From assembly GCF_900089585.1 (NCBI RefSeq), contig NZ_FLRH01000004.1:1543001-1607000 (forward strand): DNA of 64,000 bases, in the 5' to 3' direction. This document shows positions 24,140-32,400 of the stretch, one piece after another. Source of the DNA: Micromonospora sediminicola. GTDB lineage: Bacteria; Actinomycetota; Actinomycetes; Mycobacteriales; Micromonosporaceae. The notes below the pieces were generated by a model. It did no database searches. It had not been told where the DNA came from and saw nothing but the letters and a program-made list of their open reading frames with translations. A program made the position numbers and the translations under genes. The stretch's first letter is position 1, and every line of letters begins with the position of its first letter.

Positions 24140-24697
24140 TCACTCCGCCGTGGGCACGTCCACGCAGGGGCCGGCGGCCCACCACTTCTCCACCAGCGCC
24201 AGCGTCTCGTCGCCGAACGGGTTCACCCCCGGGCCGGCGCCGAGCGCGTGGCCCAGGTGCACGTGCAGGCACTTCACCCGTCCCGGCATGCCGCCGGCCG
24301 AGATGCCGGCGATCTCCGGCACCTCACCGATCGCCTCCCGGCGGGCCAGGTAGTCCTCGTGCGCGGCCCGGTACCGCGCGGCCAGCTCCGGGTCCTCGGC
24401 CAACCGGTCGGCCATCTCCTTCATCAGCCCGGCCGACTCCAGCCGGCTGCACGCCGCCGTGGCCCGCGGGCAGGTCAGGTAGAACAGCGTCGGGAAGGGC
24501 GTGCCGTCGGCCAGCCGGGGCGTCGTCTCGACCACGTCGGGCAGGCCGCACGGGCAGCGGTGGGCCACCGCCCGGGTGCCGCGGGGCGGGCGGCCGAGCT
24601 GCGCGGCCACCGCGGCCAGGTCGGCCTCGGTGGCCGGCTGACGTTCCGGCAGGGGTACGGAGTCCGCCGCCGGCTCCAGCGGTGGTTCGACGCTCAC
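24140..24697 (-). CDS. DUF501 domain protein
   Basis: The 185-residue protein has a conserved cysteine-containing centre (AHRCPCGLPDVVET, FYLTCPRATAACSRLES) and a C-terminal GMPGRVKCLHVHLGHAL segment typical of DUF501. The clustered Cys/His suggest metal binding, but function is unknown. It sits between the FtsB-like gene and the GNAT gene, as in the mycobacterial eno-divIC-DUF501-ppx order. AGAGG precedes the GTG start. Confidence 0.9.
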   Translation of the reverse strand: MSVEPPLEPAADSVPLPERQPATEADLAAVAAQLGRPPRGTRAVAHRCPCGLPDVVETTPRLADGTPFPTLFYLTCPRATAACSRLESAGLMKEMADRLAEDPELAARYRAAHEDYLARREAIGEVPEIAGISAGGMPGRVKCLHVHLGHALGAGPGVNPFGDETLALVEKWWAAGPCVDVPTAE

Positions 24698-24719
24698 AAC
24701 AGGACCTCTCGTGTGGTGC

Positions 24720-25355
24720 TCACTTGTCGGGGCGCTCGGCGTTGGCCGCCTGCAGGCTCGACCACAGGGTGTCGTACCAGGGGTCGGGCGGCTTCGGCGC
24801 CCCCGCCTTCGCGCCCTTGCCGGCGTCCTTGGCGGCGCCGTCCGGGTCGGAGAGCACCACCAGCAGCGTCTCGCCGGGCTTGCCCATGAAGAAGCGCTCC
24901 CGGGCCTGCGTCTTGACGTACTCCGGGTCCTTCCACTTGGCCGCCTCGGCGGTGAGCCGCTCGATCTCGGCCCGCTGCGCGGCCTGCGCGGCTTCCATCC
25001 GCTCGATGTCGGCCTGCTGGTCCAGATAGACCCGGACCGGATAGGTGTATGCCAAAGCGAGCGCGATCAGCACGGCGAACAGCACGGTGGCGCGCCCGGT
25101 GAAGCGCCGGGGTTGGGGTGCGGTGAGCCGCTTGACCGCGCCACCGGCCGCGGTACGCCGGGCCGCGGCCGGGCGGCTCGCGGAGCGTACGCCGTCGGTG
25201 GCGCGGGACGTGCCGGGTGACCGGCCGGCGGCCCGCTGCTCGGCGCGGACGCCGCCGTCACGGGCCGTGGACCGGACCCGGGCACCGCCCGCCCGGCCGG
25301 CCTGACCCGGCCGACGGGCGGGGCGCTGGCCACCCGGTGTGCGGCGCTGCTGCAT
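24720..25355 (-). CDS. FtsB/DivIC-type septum formation initiator
   Basis: The 211-residue protein has an Arg/Ala-rich cytoplasmic N-terminus of about 80 residues, one membrane helix (about 88-108), and an extracytoplasmic coiled coil (ADIERMEAAQAAQRAEIERL) followed by the conserved DPEYVKTQARERFFMGKPGE. FtsB proteins join FtsL and FtsQ in the divisome. A GTG two codons upstream is an alternative start. It is 29 nt downstream of enolase, the usual actinobacterial arrangement. Confidence 0.88.
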   Translation of the reverse strand: MQQRRTPGGQRPARRPGQAGRAGGARVRSTARDGGVRAEQRAAGRSPGTSRATDGVRSASRPAAARRTAAGGAVKRLTAPQPRRFTGRATVLFAVLIALALAYTYPVRVYLDQQADIERMEAAQAAQRAEIERLTAEAAKWKDPEYVKTQARERFFMGKPGETLLVVLSDPDGAAKDAGKGAKAGAPKPPDPWYDTLWSSLQAANAERPDK

Positions 25356-25384
25356 CGTCACACCCCTCCCCCGGAGCGTCGGCC

Positions 25385-26668
25385 TCAGGCCGAACGGTAA
25401 CGCGGGAACGCGCCGGCGCCGGCGTACCGCGCCGCGTCGGCCAGCTCCTCCTCGATCCGGAGCAGCTGGTTGTACTTGGCCACCCGGTCGGAGCGGGCCG
25501 GCGCGCCGGTCTTGATCTGCCCGCAGCCGGTGGCGACCGCCAGGTCGGCGATGGTGGTGTCCTCGGTCTCGCCGGAACGGTGGCTCATCATGCACCGGAA
25601 GCCGGCCCGGTGGGCCAGGTCCACGGCGTCCAGCGTCTCGGTGAGCGAGCCGATCTGGTTGACCTTGACCAGCACCGCGTTGGCGGCCTGCTCGGCGATG
25701 CCCCGGGCGATGCGCTGCGGGTTGGTCACGAACAGGTCGTCGCCGACGATCTGGATCCGGTCGCCCAGCGCGGCGGTCAGGGTGGCCCAGCCGCTCCAGT
25801 CGTCCTCGGCCAGCGGGTCCTCGATGGACACGATCGGGTAGTCGCCGGCCAGCTTGGTGTAGTAGTTGCTCATCTCCTCGGCGCTCTTGGCGCTGCCCTC
25901 GAACGTGTAGCTGCCGTTGTCGAAGAACTCGGTGGCGGCCACGTCGAGCGCGAAGACGATGTCGGTGCCGAGCCGGTAGCCGGCCTTCTCGACCGCCTCG
26001 GCGATCAGGTCCAGCGCGGCGGCGTTGGTGGGCAGGTTCGGGGCGAAGCCGCCCTCGTCACCGAGCCCGGTCGACAGGTCCTTCTTCTTCAGCACCGTCT
26101 TCAGCGCGTGGTAGACCTCGGCGCCGGAGCGCAGCGCGTCCCGGAACGTCGGCGCGCCGATCGGCGCGATCATGAACTCCTGGATGTCGACGTTCGAGTC
26201 GGCGTGCGCGCCACCGTTGAGGATGTTCATCATCGGCACCGGGAGCAGGTGCGCGTTCGGGCCGCCCAGGTAGCGGAAGAGGCTCAGCTCGGCGCTGCCG
26301 GCGGCGGCCTTCGCCACGGCCAGGGAGACGCCGAGGATGGCGTTGGCGCCCAGCTCGCCCTTGTTGTCCGAGCCGTCGATGTCGATCATCTTCTGGTCGA
26401 TCAGCCGCTGCTCACTGGCCTCGTAGCCGATGAGCTGGTCGACGATCCGGTCCTCGATGTTGGCGACGGCCTTCTCGACGCCCTTGCCCAGGTAGCGGTC
26501 CTTGTCACCGTCGCGCAGCTCGACCGCCTCGAAGGCGCCGGTGGAGGCGCCGGACGGCACCGCGGCGCGGGCGATCGTGCCGTCGTCGAGCCCGACCTCG
26601 ACCTCGACCGTCGGGTTGCCCCGCGAGTCCAGGATCTCCCGGGCGACGATTCCCTCGATGGTTGCCAC
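25385..26668 (-). CDS. eno: Enolase
   Basis: Enolase interconverts 2-phosphoglycerate and phosphoenolpyruvate in glycolysis. The 427-residue protein opens with the canonical IVAREILDSRGNPTVEVEV and contains the SHRSGETEDT loop, GDDLFVTN metal region and KVNQIGSLTET lysine motif. Length is normal. The GTG start follows GAGGAG at 8 nt. It heads the operon with the FtsB-like gene and is divergent from the lipoprotein gene at 26882 across a 213-bp gap that holds both promoters and no ORF. Confidence 0.97.
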   Translation of the reverse strand: MATIEGIVAREILDSRGNPTVEVEVGLDDGTIARAAVPSGASTGAFEAVELRDGDKDRYLGKGVEKAVANIEDRIVDQLIGYEASEQRLIDQKMIDIDGSDNKGELGANAILGVSLAVAKAAAGSAELSLFRYLGGPNAHLLPVPMMNILNGGAHADSNVDIQEFMIAPIGAPTFRDALRSGAEVYHALKTVLKKKDLSTGLGDEGGFAPNLPTNAAALDLIAEAVEKAGYRLGTDIVFALDVAATEFFDNGSYTFEGSAKSAEEMSNYYTKLAGDYPIVSIEDPLAEDDWSGWATLTAALGDRIQIVGDDLFVTNPQRIARGIAEQAANAVLVKVNQIGSLTETLDAVDLAHRAGFRCMMSHRSGETEDTTIADLAVATGCGQIKTGAPARSDRVAKYNQLLRIEEELADAARYAGAGAFPRYRSA

Positions 26669-26881
26669 TGAGTCGCTCCTCGTTTGTGTGGTTCCGGTCC
26701 GGTATGGGCCGCGACGGTGCGGCTGAGGCAGGTGTTGAACGCAGCGTATCGGTCCCCGCCCTCCCGTACGCCGCTCGGGGCGGACCCCACGGCGCGAGCT
26801 GAGACGGACATTCCCGGATTACCGGGCGTCAACCGGCAACGGGTTTGCGAGAGGTTGCGTCGATCGACAAGGCTGGGCATC

Positions 26882-27574
26882 ATGCCTGCCGCCTCGACGA
26901 CTCTCCGTGTGCTCGCCGCCTCGGTCATCGTGTCGCTCTCGGTCACCGGATGCCAGGCCCTGGACGACGCGGGGGTCGCCCTCGGGCGGGCCGATCTGGT
27001 CAACGACCTCGCCGCGCGGATGGACCGGGCGCTGGAGCAGACCTGGGCCGCGGAATACCAGCTCGACGGCGGGCGGACCGCCTCGATCGCCCAGACCGAG
27101 GAGCCGCTCCGCTCCACCTACACCTGGCCCGGCGGCAAGATCACGGTGACCCAGGAGGCGGTGACCCGGTGCGCGAGCACCGCCACCCGCACCTCCTGCA
27201 CCGTGTCCCCGCCGTTGCTCACCGCCGGCAAGCCGTCCGTGATCGTCTACGACGAGGCCCGCAAGCAGGGCCTGGTCACCCCGCCGGCGGTGATCCGGCT
27301 GCTCACCGACGCCGCGCTGCGGCCCGAGGCGGTCATCACGCAGAGCGACACCACGCTGGCCGGGCACCACGCCACCTGCGTCGACGTCACGAACGCCGGG
27401 GAACGCTTCACCGCCTGCGTGACCAACGAGGGGGTGCTGGGCAGCTTCACCGGCCGGCTCGACGGCAAGCCGGCCGAGGTGACGCTGAGCCGCTACACCG
27501 AGACGGTCGAGGCCGCCGCGTTCGCGGTGCCGGCCGGCGCCGGCGTGGTCGACCGCCGCACCACCACGTCGTGA
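26882..27574 (+). CDS. Putative lipoprotein coupled to nudC
   Basis: The 230-residue product has a signal peptide with lipobox VTGC (lipid-modified C24) and an extracytoplasmic domain with four further cysteines, suggesting disulfides (RCASTATRTSCTV, ATCVDV, TACVTN). No family is recognised. Its stop overlaps the GTG of nudC (GTGA), so the two are coupled although one acts outside the cell and the other inside. Confidence 0.78.
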   Translation: MPAASTTLRVLAASVIVSLSVTGCQALDDAGVALGRADLVNDLAARMDRALEQTWAAEYQLDGGRTASIAQTEEPLRSTYTWPGGKITVTQEAVTRCASTATRTSCTVSPPLLTAGKPSVIVYDEARKQGLVTPPAVIRLLTDAALRPEAVITQSDTTLAGHHATCVDVTNAGERFTACVTNEGVLGSFTGRLDGKPAEVTLSRYTETVEAAAFAVPAGAGVVDRRTTTS

Positions 27575-28419
27575 ACCCCGGCGGCACCGGAAGCCCCACG
27601 TCCCGCGCCGCCGACGCACCGGGCTTCCGTCCCGTCGCCGACCACGCGCGGCCGCCGGAACCGGACGACCTGGCCCTCGCGGTGGCCGGACGGAAGCTGC
27701 TGACCGGCGCCGACGGTCGACTGCCGCGGATCGGCGAACTGCCCGCCCGGACCGGCTGGGTGGCGGTCGGCACGCTGGACGGGGTGCCGGCCTGGGCGAC
27801 CGAGGTCAGCGACCCGGACTCCCTGCCCGGCCGGTGGCGGAGCTGGCGCGGCCTCGCGGCCGAACTACCCGCCGCCGCGGCGGACCTGGCGGGGCGCGCG
27901 CTCGCCGTGGTCACCTGGCGGCGTACGCACCGGTGGTGCGGGGCCTGCCGGGCCGAGCTGGCCGACGTGCCGGGCGAGACCGCGCGGCGCTGCCCGACGT
28001 GCGGGCTGACCGGCTACCTGCCGCTCTCCGTCGCGGTGCTGACCGCGATCACCCGCCCGGGCGAGCTGCTGCTGGTCCGGCACGCCCACGGGCCGACGGA
28101 GCTGTGGGCGCTCGTCGCCGGCTTCGTCGAGGCGGGCGAGTCGCTGGAGGCGGCGGTGCACCGCGAGGTCGCCGAGGAGGTCGGCCTGACGCTGGACCGC
28201 CCCGCGTACGTGGACAGCCAGCCGTGGGCGCTGTCCGGGCCGGGCACGCTGCTCGCCGGTTTCATCGCCACCGTGACCGATCCGGCCGCGGAGCCGGTGG
28301 TCGACCGGGCGGAGCTGACCGAGGCCCGCTGGTTCCCGGTGGACGCGTTACCGGCCGAGCTGCCGCCGGCGTACTCCCTGTCCCGCTGGCTGATCGACGC
28401 GGTGGTCGCGCGCGGTTGA
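27571..28419 (+). CDS. nudC: NudC-type Nudix hydrolase (NADH pyrophosphatase/deNADding)
   Basis: NudC enzymes cleave NAD(H) and NAD-capped RNA. The 282-residue product has a zinc ribbon (C123, C126, C141, C144) followed by a complete Nudix box from G184 to L206 (REVAEEVGL at its end). The NAD signature SQPWPFP of the family is altered here: SQPW (216-219) is followed by ALSGP. This may change substrate choice, so assignment as an NADH pyrophosphatase is by domain layout rather than full signature. It ends 4 nt from the convergent DUF885 gene. Confidence 0.8.
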   Translation: MNPGGTGSPTSRAADAPGFRPVADHARPPEPDDLALAVAGRKLLTGADGRLPRIGELPARTGWVAVGTLDGVPAWATEVSDPDSLPGRWRSWRGLAAELPAAAADLAGRALAVVTWRRTHRWCGACRAELADVPGETARRCPTCGLTGYLPLSVAVLTAITRPGELLLVRHAHGPTELWALVAGFVEAGESLEAAVHREVAEEVGLTLDRPAYVDSQPWALSGPGTLLAGFIATVTDPAAEPVVDRAELTEARWFPVDALPAELPPAYSLSRWLIDAVVARG

Positions 28420-28423
28420 CCCG

Positions 28424-30043
28424 TCAGAGCCCCAGCAGCGTACGCAGGTGACGCGGGGGCGGGCAGTCGTGCGCCAGCATCGCGTCGTGCCACTCCCGGA
28501 CCGGCACGTCGGCGGGTCGCGCGGCGGCGATGTCGGCCATCTCGCTGTAGCCGACGAAGTAGGTGGAGAGCTGGGTGGAGGTGAGCAACGCGCGCCGCCA
28601 CTTGCCGGCCGCCTCGCCCTCCTCCTGGAAGCCGCGCCCGGTCATCAGCGCCATCGCCTCCGACTCGGGCAGGTCGTCGCAGTGCACGAGCTGGTCGAGC
28701 AGCGCGTTGATGGTCATCCGGAGCTGCATCTTGAGCTGTTGCAGGCGCACCGGCAGCCCACCGAAGCCGAGCCCGGCCATCAGCTCCTCGGTGTAGACCG
28801 CCCACCCCTCGATGAACACACCCGACTCGGTGAGCGCGCGCACCCGGGTCGGCCCGGCGTGGCGCCGCGCGTGGGCGAGCTGGAGGAAGTGACCCGGCAT
28901 CGCCTCGTGCACGGTCAGATTGCGGATCATGTGGTCGTTGTACTCCCGGTAGAACGACTCGACCCGCTGCGCCGGCCAGTCCGCCGGGGTGGGCGCGATG
29001 CAGTAGAACGTCGGCACGTCGGCCGTCTCCAGCGGGCCGGGCGAGTCGCAGTAGGCCACCGCCACCCCCCGGGCGAACTCCGGCATCTCCTGGATCACGC
29101 ACGGGTCGTCGACCAGGCTCACCAGGTCGTGCCGGCGGACGAAGTCACTCGCCTCGTCGAGCGTGACGGAGGCGAGGTCGACGATGGTGGCGTCGTCCGG
29201 GTGCTCGGCGGCCAGCAGGTCCAGCGCCCGGCGTACCGTCTCGTCGTCGGCCGGACCGCCGACCAGCTCGACGGCCGCCGCCCGGATCTCCTCGGTGACC
29301 CGGTCGAGGTTGGCCCAGGCGCGGCGCTGGACCTCGGCGGCGCCCAGCTCGGTGTCGAGCGTGTGCCAGAGCCGCGCCTCCCAGCGTCGCCGACCCAGCC
29401 GGGGGTCACGCCCGGGACCGGCGTCGGCGGCCAGGCCGAGACGCAGCCAGGCCACGAACTCGTCCAGCGCGGCGATCGCCGCCGTGGCGGCCGGGCCGAC
29501 CCGGTCGCGCAGCGCCGGCGCCTGGGCGAGCAGCGCGGGCACCTCGTCGCGGACCAGGGCCGCCGTGCCGGTGAACTGCCCGACCGCCGTCTCGGCGTGG
29601 ATCCGCGGCATGTCGCGCAGCGTCGCGCGCGCGGTGGCCAGGGCGTCCGGTACGGCGGCGAGGCGCCCCGCCAGGTGGGTGAGGCGCTCCTCGACCGGGG
29701 CGTAGGGGCGGGCCAGCAACGCGTGCAGCAGCGGGCCGGGATTGTGGCGCAGCGGGTCCCACTCGTGGCCGCGGATCTCGGTCGCCTCGAACAGCCCGCG
29801 GTCGACCAGGCTGCTGAGCAGCGCGTGGTCGACGCTCTCCTCGACGTCGAGCGTGTCCGGGTCGATCTCGGAGAGCGCGTCGGCCGCGTCCTTCAGCATC
29901 GCCTGGTCGGCGGCGAGCGCGTCGGCGGAGAGGTCGGGCAGGCGGTCGTCGTAGCGGTGGTCTCCGGCGGCGGTGGCCAGCCCGGGCCGGCTCTCCAGCA
30001 ACGCCTCGACGATCCGCTCCGCCAGCGGCACGAACGCTTCCAT
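28424..30043 (-). CDS. DUF885 family putative metallopeptidase
   Basis: The 539-residue helical protein carries HEAMPGH, the HExxH-like zinc motif of DUF885, with TESGVFIEGWAVYTEEL downstream supplying the further glutamate. There is no signal peptide or membrane helix, so it acts in the cytoplasm. Members are predicted peptidases; no substrate is established. ATG at 30043 is 6 nt after a TAGGGT -10 box. It interrupts the mazG-eno order known from mycobacteria. Confidence 0.87.
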   Translation of the reverse strand: MEAFVPLAERIVEALLESRPGLATAAGDHRYDDRLPDLSADALAADQAMLKDAADALSEIDPDTLDVEESVDHALLSSLVDRGLFEATEIRGHEWDPLRHNPGPLLHALLARPYAPVEERLTHLAGRLAAVPDALATARATLRDMPRIHAETAVGQFTGTAALVRDEVPALLAQAPALRDRVGPAATAAIAALDEFVAWLRLGLAADAGPGRDPRLGRRRWEARLWHTLDTELGAAEVQRRAWANLDRVTEEIRAAAVELVGGPADDETVRRALDLLAAEHPDDATIVDLASVTLDEASDFVRRHDLVSLVDDPCVIQEMPEFARGVAVAYCDSPGPLETADVPTFYCIAPTPADWPAQRVESFYREYNDHMIRNLTVHEAMPGHFLQLAHARRHAGPTRVRALTESGVFIEGWAVYTEELMAGLGFGGLPVRLQQLKMQLRMTINALLDQLVHCDDLPESEAMALMTGRGFQEEGEAAGKWRRALLTSTQLSTYFVGYSEMADIAAARPADVPVREWHDAMLAHDCPPPRHLRTLLGL

Positions 30044-30049
30044 ACCGAA

Positions 30050-30055
30050 ACCCTA
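30050..30055 (-). promoter_or_regulatory. Leaderless -10 box of the DUF885 gene
   Basis: TAGGGT on the minus strand ends 6 nt before the ATG at 30043, and no ribosome-binding site is present. Confidence 0.5.
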
Positions 30056-30096
30056 CCGACCGCGCCGCCGGGCCCCGCCCTCCCACTGCCCCCGCC

Positions 30097-30397
30097 GTCG
30101 CATTGATCAAGGACTTCGCGACTCCCCCGGCGCCCCTCCCGACACAAGCTCCTCGGTCACCGAATCTGGCCCCCCGCCCCGGCCGAGCGCGGTAGATCTT
30201 GGTAGGAAACGGCCCCCACAAGGGCACTTTCGTTCCAAGATCTACCGCCTTTCCTGCGATGTGGGCCGCGAGTCCCGCTTCCCGGCGGGGCTTGGTCGAT
30301 GGGGCCGGGCTGGGCGGACAGCCTCGGCGATCTTGCACTTCGCGCCCCGGCGAATGGGGTGTTTGCGACGTCGGGAGAGCCGCAAGTGCAAGATCGC
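30097..30397. repeat. Three palindromic repeats in one gap
   Basis: The 365-bp gap 30044-30408 has no gene but holds three inverted repeats: GTCGC/GCGAC (30097-30101, 30118-30122) around TTGATCAA; a perfect 14-bp pair GCGGTAGATCTTGG (30189-30202 with 30235-30248); and a perfect 14-bp pair GCGATCTTGCACTT (30327-30340 with 30384-30397). The last two share GATCTTG. Each encloses a 32-43 nt loop. They resemble REP-like elements rather than terminators, as none has a T-run. Confidence 0.8.
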
Positions 30398-30408
30398 GGG
30401 GGTGGGGG

Positions 30409-31401
30409 TCAGGCGGGAGGGTTGGTGGGGGTGGGGTGTTCGGCGGCTCGGACGGCTTCGGCGTAGGCCAGGGTGGCGCGCCGGAGCGCCGCCTCCGGGT
30501 CGATTCCGGCCTGCCGGGCGGCGGCGACCGTGGACAGCAGGCTCGCGCCGAGGCGTGCCTCCGCGTCCACCTGGGACTCGGCCAGCGGCGGCGGCACGGC
30601 CAGCCCGACCCGGCCGGCCCGGTCCAGGATCTTCGCGGCCAGGGCCAGCGCGGGCTGGCTCAACGCGATGCCGTCCAGCACCGAGTCGCGGGTCTTCTCG
30701 GCCCGCTTGATCCGCTCCCAGTTCGCCTCGATCTCCTCGATCGAGCCGGCCCGCTCGCCGGAGAACACGTGCGGGTTGCGCCGCACCATCTTGTCGACCA
30801 GGCCACCGGCCACGTCGTCGACGGTCCAGCTCTCGCCCTCCGGCAGGTTCTCGGCCAGCCGGGCGTGCAGCAGCACCTGGAGCAGCACGTCGCCCAGTTC
30901 CTCACGCAGCGCGTCGGTGTCGTCGGCGCTGATCGCGTCGTACGCCTCGTAGCACTCCTCGAGCAGGAACCCGGCCAGGCTGCGGTGGGTCTGCGCCCGC
31001 TTCCACGGGTCGCCGCCGGGCGAGGCCAGCCGGTCCATCACCTCGACCGCGTCGAGCAGCCGGGCGCCGGGCGGGTCCCACGAGCCGTACATCAACTCCA
31101 ACTCGGCCAGGCCCGGCTCGCGGGCCAGCCGCAACCCCAGCTCGCGGGCGAGCGACTCGTCACCGGCCGGGCCGGCCAGCCACACCGCGCCACCGTGCGC
31201 CGACACCGCGTCCAGGAGCGCCTGCGTCGCGCCCTCGGTCAGCACGCTCACCTCGGCGCCGGCCATCCGGACCACCCGGGTCAGCTCGCTCTCCGCGCCA
31301 GCGAAGACCGGCGCGGAGCGTACGGCGTCCCAGGCGGCCGAGGTCAGCAGGCCGGCGGGCAGCCGGGGCGAGGTGACCAGCAGGACGATGCGTGCCGTCA
31401 T
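30409..31401 (-). CDS. mazG: MazG nucleoside triphosphate pyrophosphohydrolase
   Basis: MazG removes pyrophosphate from (d)NTPs and helps clear damaged nucleotides. The 330-residue protein has a divergent N-terminal part of about 110 residues and the MazG fold, with helices LLEECYEAYDAI and LREELGDVLLQVLLHA carrying the metal-binding EExxE and ExxD residues. A C-terminal helical region follows. Length matches mycobacterial MazG. ATG is 2 nt after the lipoprotein stop, so the two are an operon downstream of mfd. Confidence 0.92.
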   Translation of the reverse strand: MTARIVLLVTSPRLPAGLLTSAAWDAVRSAPVFAGAESELTRVVRMAGAEVSVLTEGATQALLDAVSAHGGAVWLAGPAGDESLARELGLRLAREPGLAELELMYGSWDPPGARLLDAVEVMDRLASPGGDPWKRAQTHRSLAGFLLEECYEAYDAISADDTDALREELGDVLLQVLLHARLAENLPEGESWTVDDVAGGLVDKMVRRNPHVFSGERAGSIEEIEANWERIKRAEKTRDSVLDGIALSQPALALAAKILDRAGRVGLAVPPPLAESQVDAEARLGASLLSTVAAARQAGIDPEAALRRATLAYAEAVRAAEHPTPTNPPA

Positions 31402-31403
31402 GC

Positions 31404-32195
31404 TCAGGGCGCCACCGACGCGTTCGGCTCGACCGACTCCGGCCCGGTCGACTCCGGCTCCGGGGTGGAGACGTCGGTCACCTGGTCCGCGCCGTCCACG
31501 TACGGCAGGTCGTACTGGCGGAACCCGCCCTGCGTCTGGAGCAGCGCCGGGATCTCCAACGTCGGGAAGCGCGGGTTGACGGTCACGTCGAGCTTGCGCA
31601 CCTCGTCCCGCAGCGCCACGCTCACCGCACCGACCTGCCGGGTGAAGGCGGCCTCGGCGAACTGCTTGCGCTGCTCCTCGGCCGACCACCCGGCCGGGGC
31701 CACCCCGGCCTTGACCAGCGCGTCGTACAGGTCGGTCCGCGACCCGTCGCTCAGCTCCGCCGGCGGCAGGCCGCGCTCCAGGGCCAGGTAGAGGTCGTAC
31801 CACTCGGCGGCGAGCGTCGCGTACTCGGTGTTGGGCACGCCCAGCTCCTTGCCGAGCTGCTCGGCGGTGAGCTGGTCCTGCACCGGGATCTTCTTCTCCT
31901 CGGCGACCCGCTTGCCCAGGTCGATGCCGATCAGCAGGTTGAGGACGTCCTGGCGGTCCACGTTCAGCTTGAGCTGCTCCGGCGACGGGGTCGCGCCCTG
32001 CTGCGCTGCGGCGTCGCGCACCGAGGCCGCGTACGCGGTCTGGGCCTCGTCGTGGATCGTGTCCACCCGGTCGACGGAGTAGGTCCGGTCACCGACGTAG
32101 GCGGCGACGTCCGGGGCGGACCGGCCACAGGCGGCGAGGGAGAGCGCGGCGAGGGCCGCGACGCTGGTGGCGGCGAGGAGACGGCGAGCACGCAT
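31404..32195 (-). CDS. SurA-N-like lipoprotein
   Basis: The 263-residue product has a lipoprotein signal with lipobox LAAC (C23) and an extracytoplasmic helical domain resembling the N-terminal chaperone region of SurA/PrsA-type foldases; no PPIase domain is present. It might assist folding of exported proteins. An in-frame GTG two codons upstream is an alternative start. It lies between mfd and mazG, the place where mycobacteria have lpqU nearby, but it is not clearly an LpqU homologue. Confidence 0.75.
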   Translation of the reverse strand: MRARRLLAATSVAALAALSLAACGRSAPDVAAYVGDRTYSVDRVDTIHDEAQTAYAASVRDAAAQQGATPSPEQLKLNVDRQDVLNLLIGIDLGKRVAEEKKIPVQDQLTAEQLGKELGVPNTEYATLAAEWYDLYLALERGLPPAELSDGSRTDLYDALVKAGVAPAGWSAEEQRKQFAEAAFTRQVGAVSVALRDEVRKLDVTVNPRFPTLEIPALLQTQGGFRQYDLPYVDGADQVTDVSTPEPESTGPESVEPNASVAP

Positions 32196-32280
32196 GACGG
32201 TCACTCTCTCACGCCCCGTACCCGGCTGTGACGCCGCCCACCTCACCGCGCCCCCGCCCCGGCCGGCTGCGCCGCCGCCG

Positions 32281-32400
32281 GCTCGCTGTGTCACCGGCCG
32301 CTCGCCACTGCGGGGCTGGCAGAACCGGCCAGCTCCTCGGGCTCGCTGTGTCACCGGCCGCTCGCCACTGCGGGGCTGGCAGAACCGGCCAGCTCCTCGG
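32281..32400. repeat. Perfect 60-bp tandem duplication at the mfd stop
   Basis: Bases 32281-32340 and 32341-32400 are identical. The second copy (relative to the plus strand) contains the last codons and TGA of mfd; the first lies just past the stop. Another six bases of the unit (GCTCGC) continue at 32401. Sixty bases equals 20 codons, so both copies are in the same frame and each carries the stop. Confidence 0.97.
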
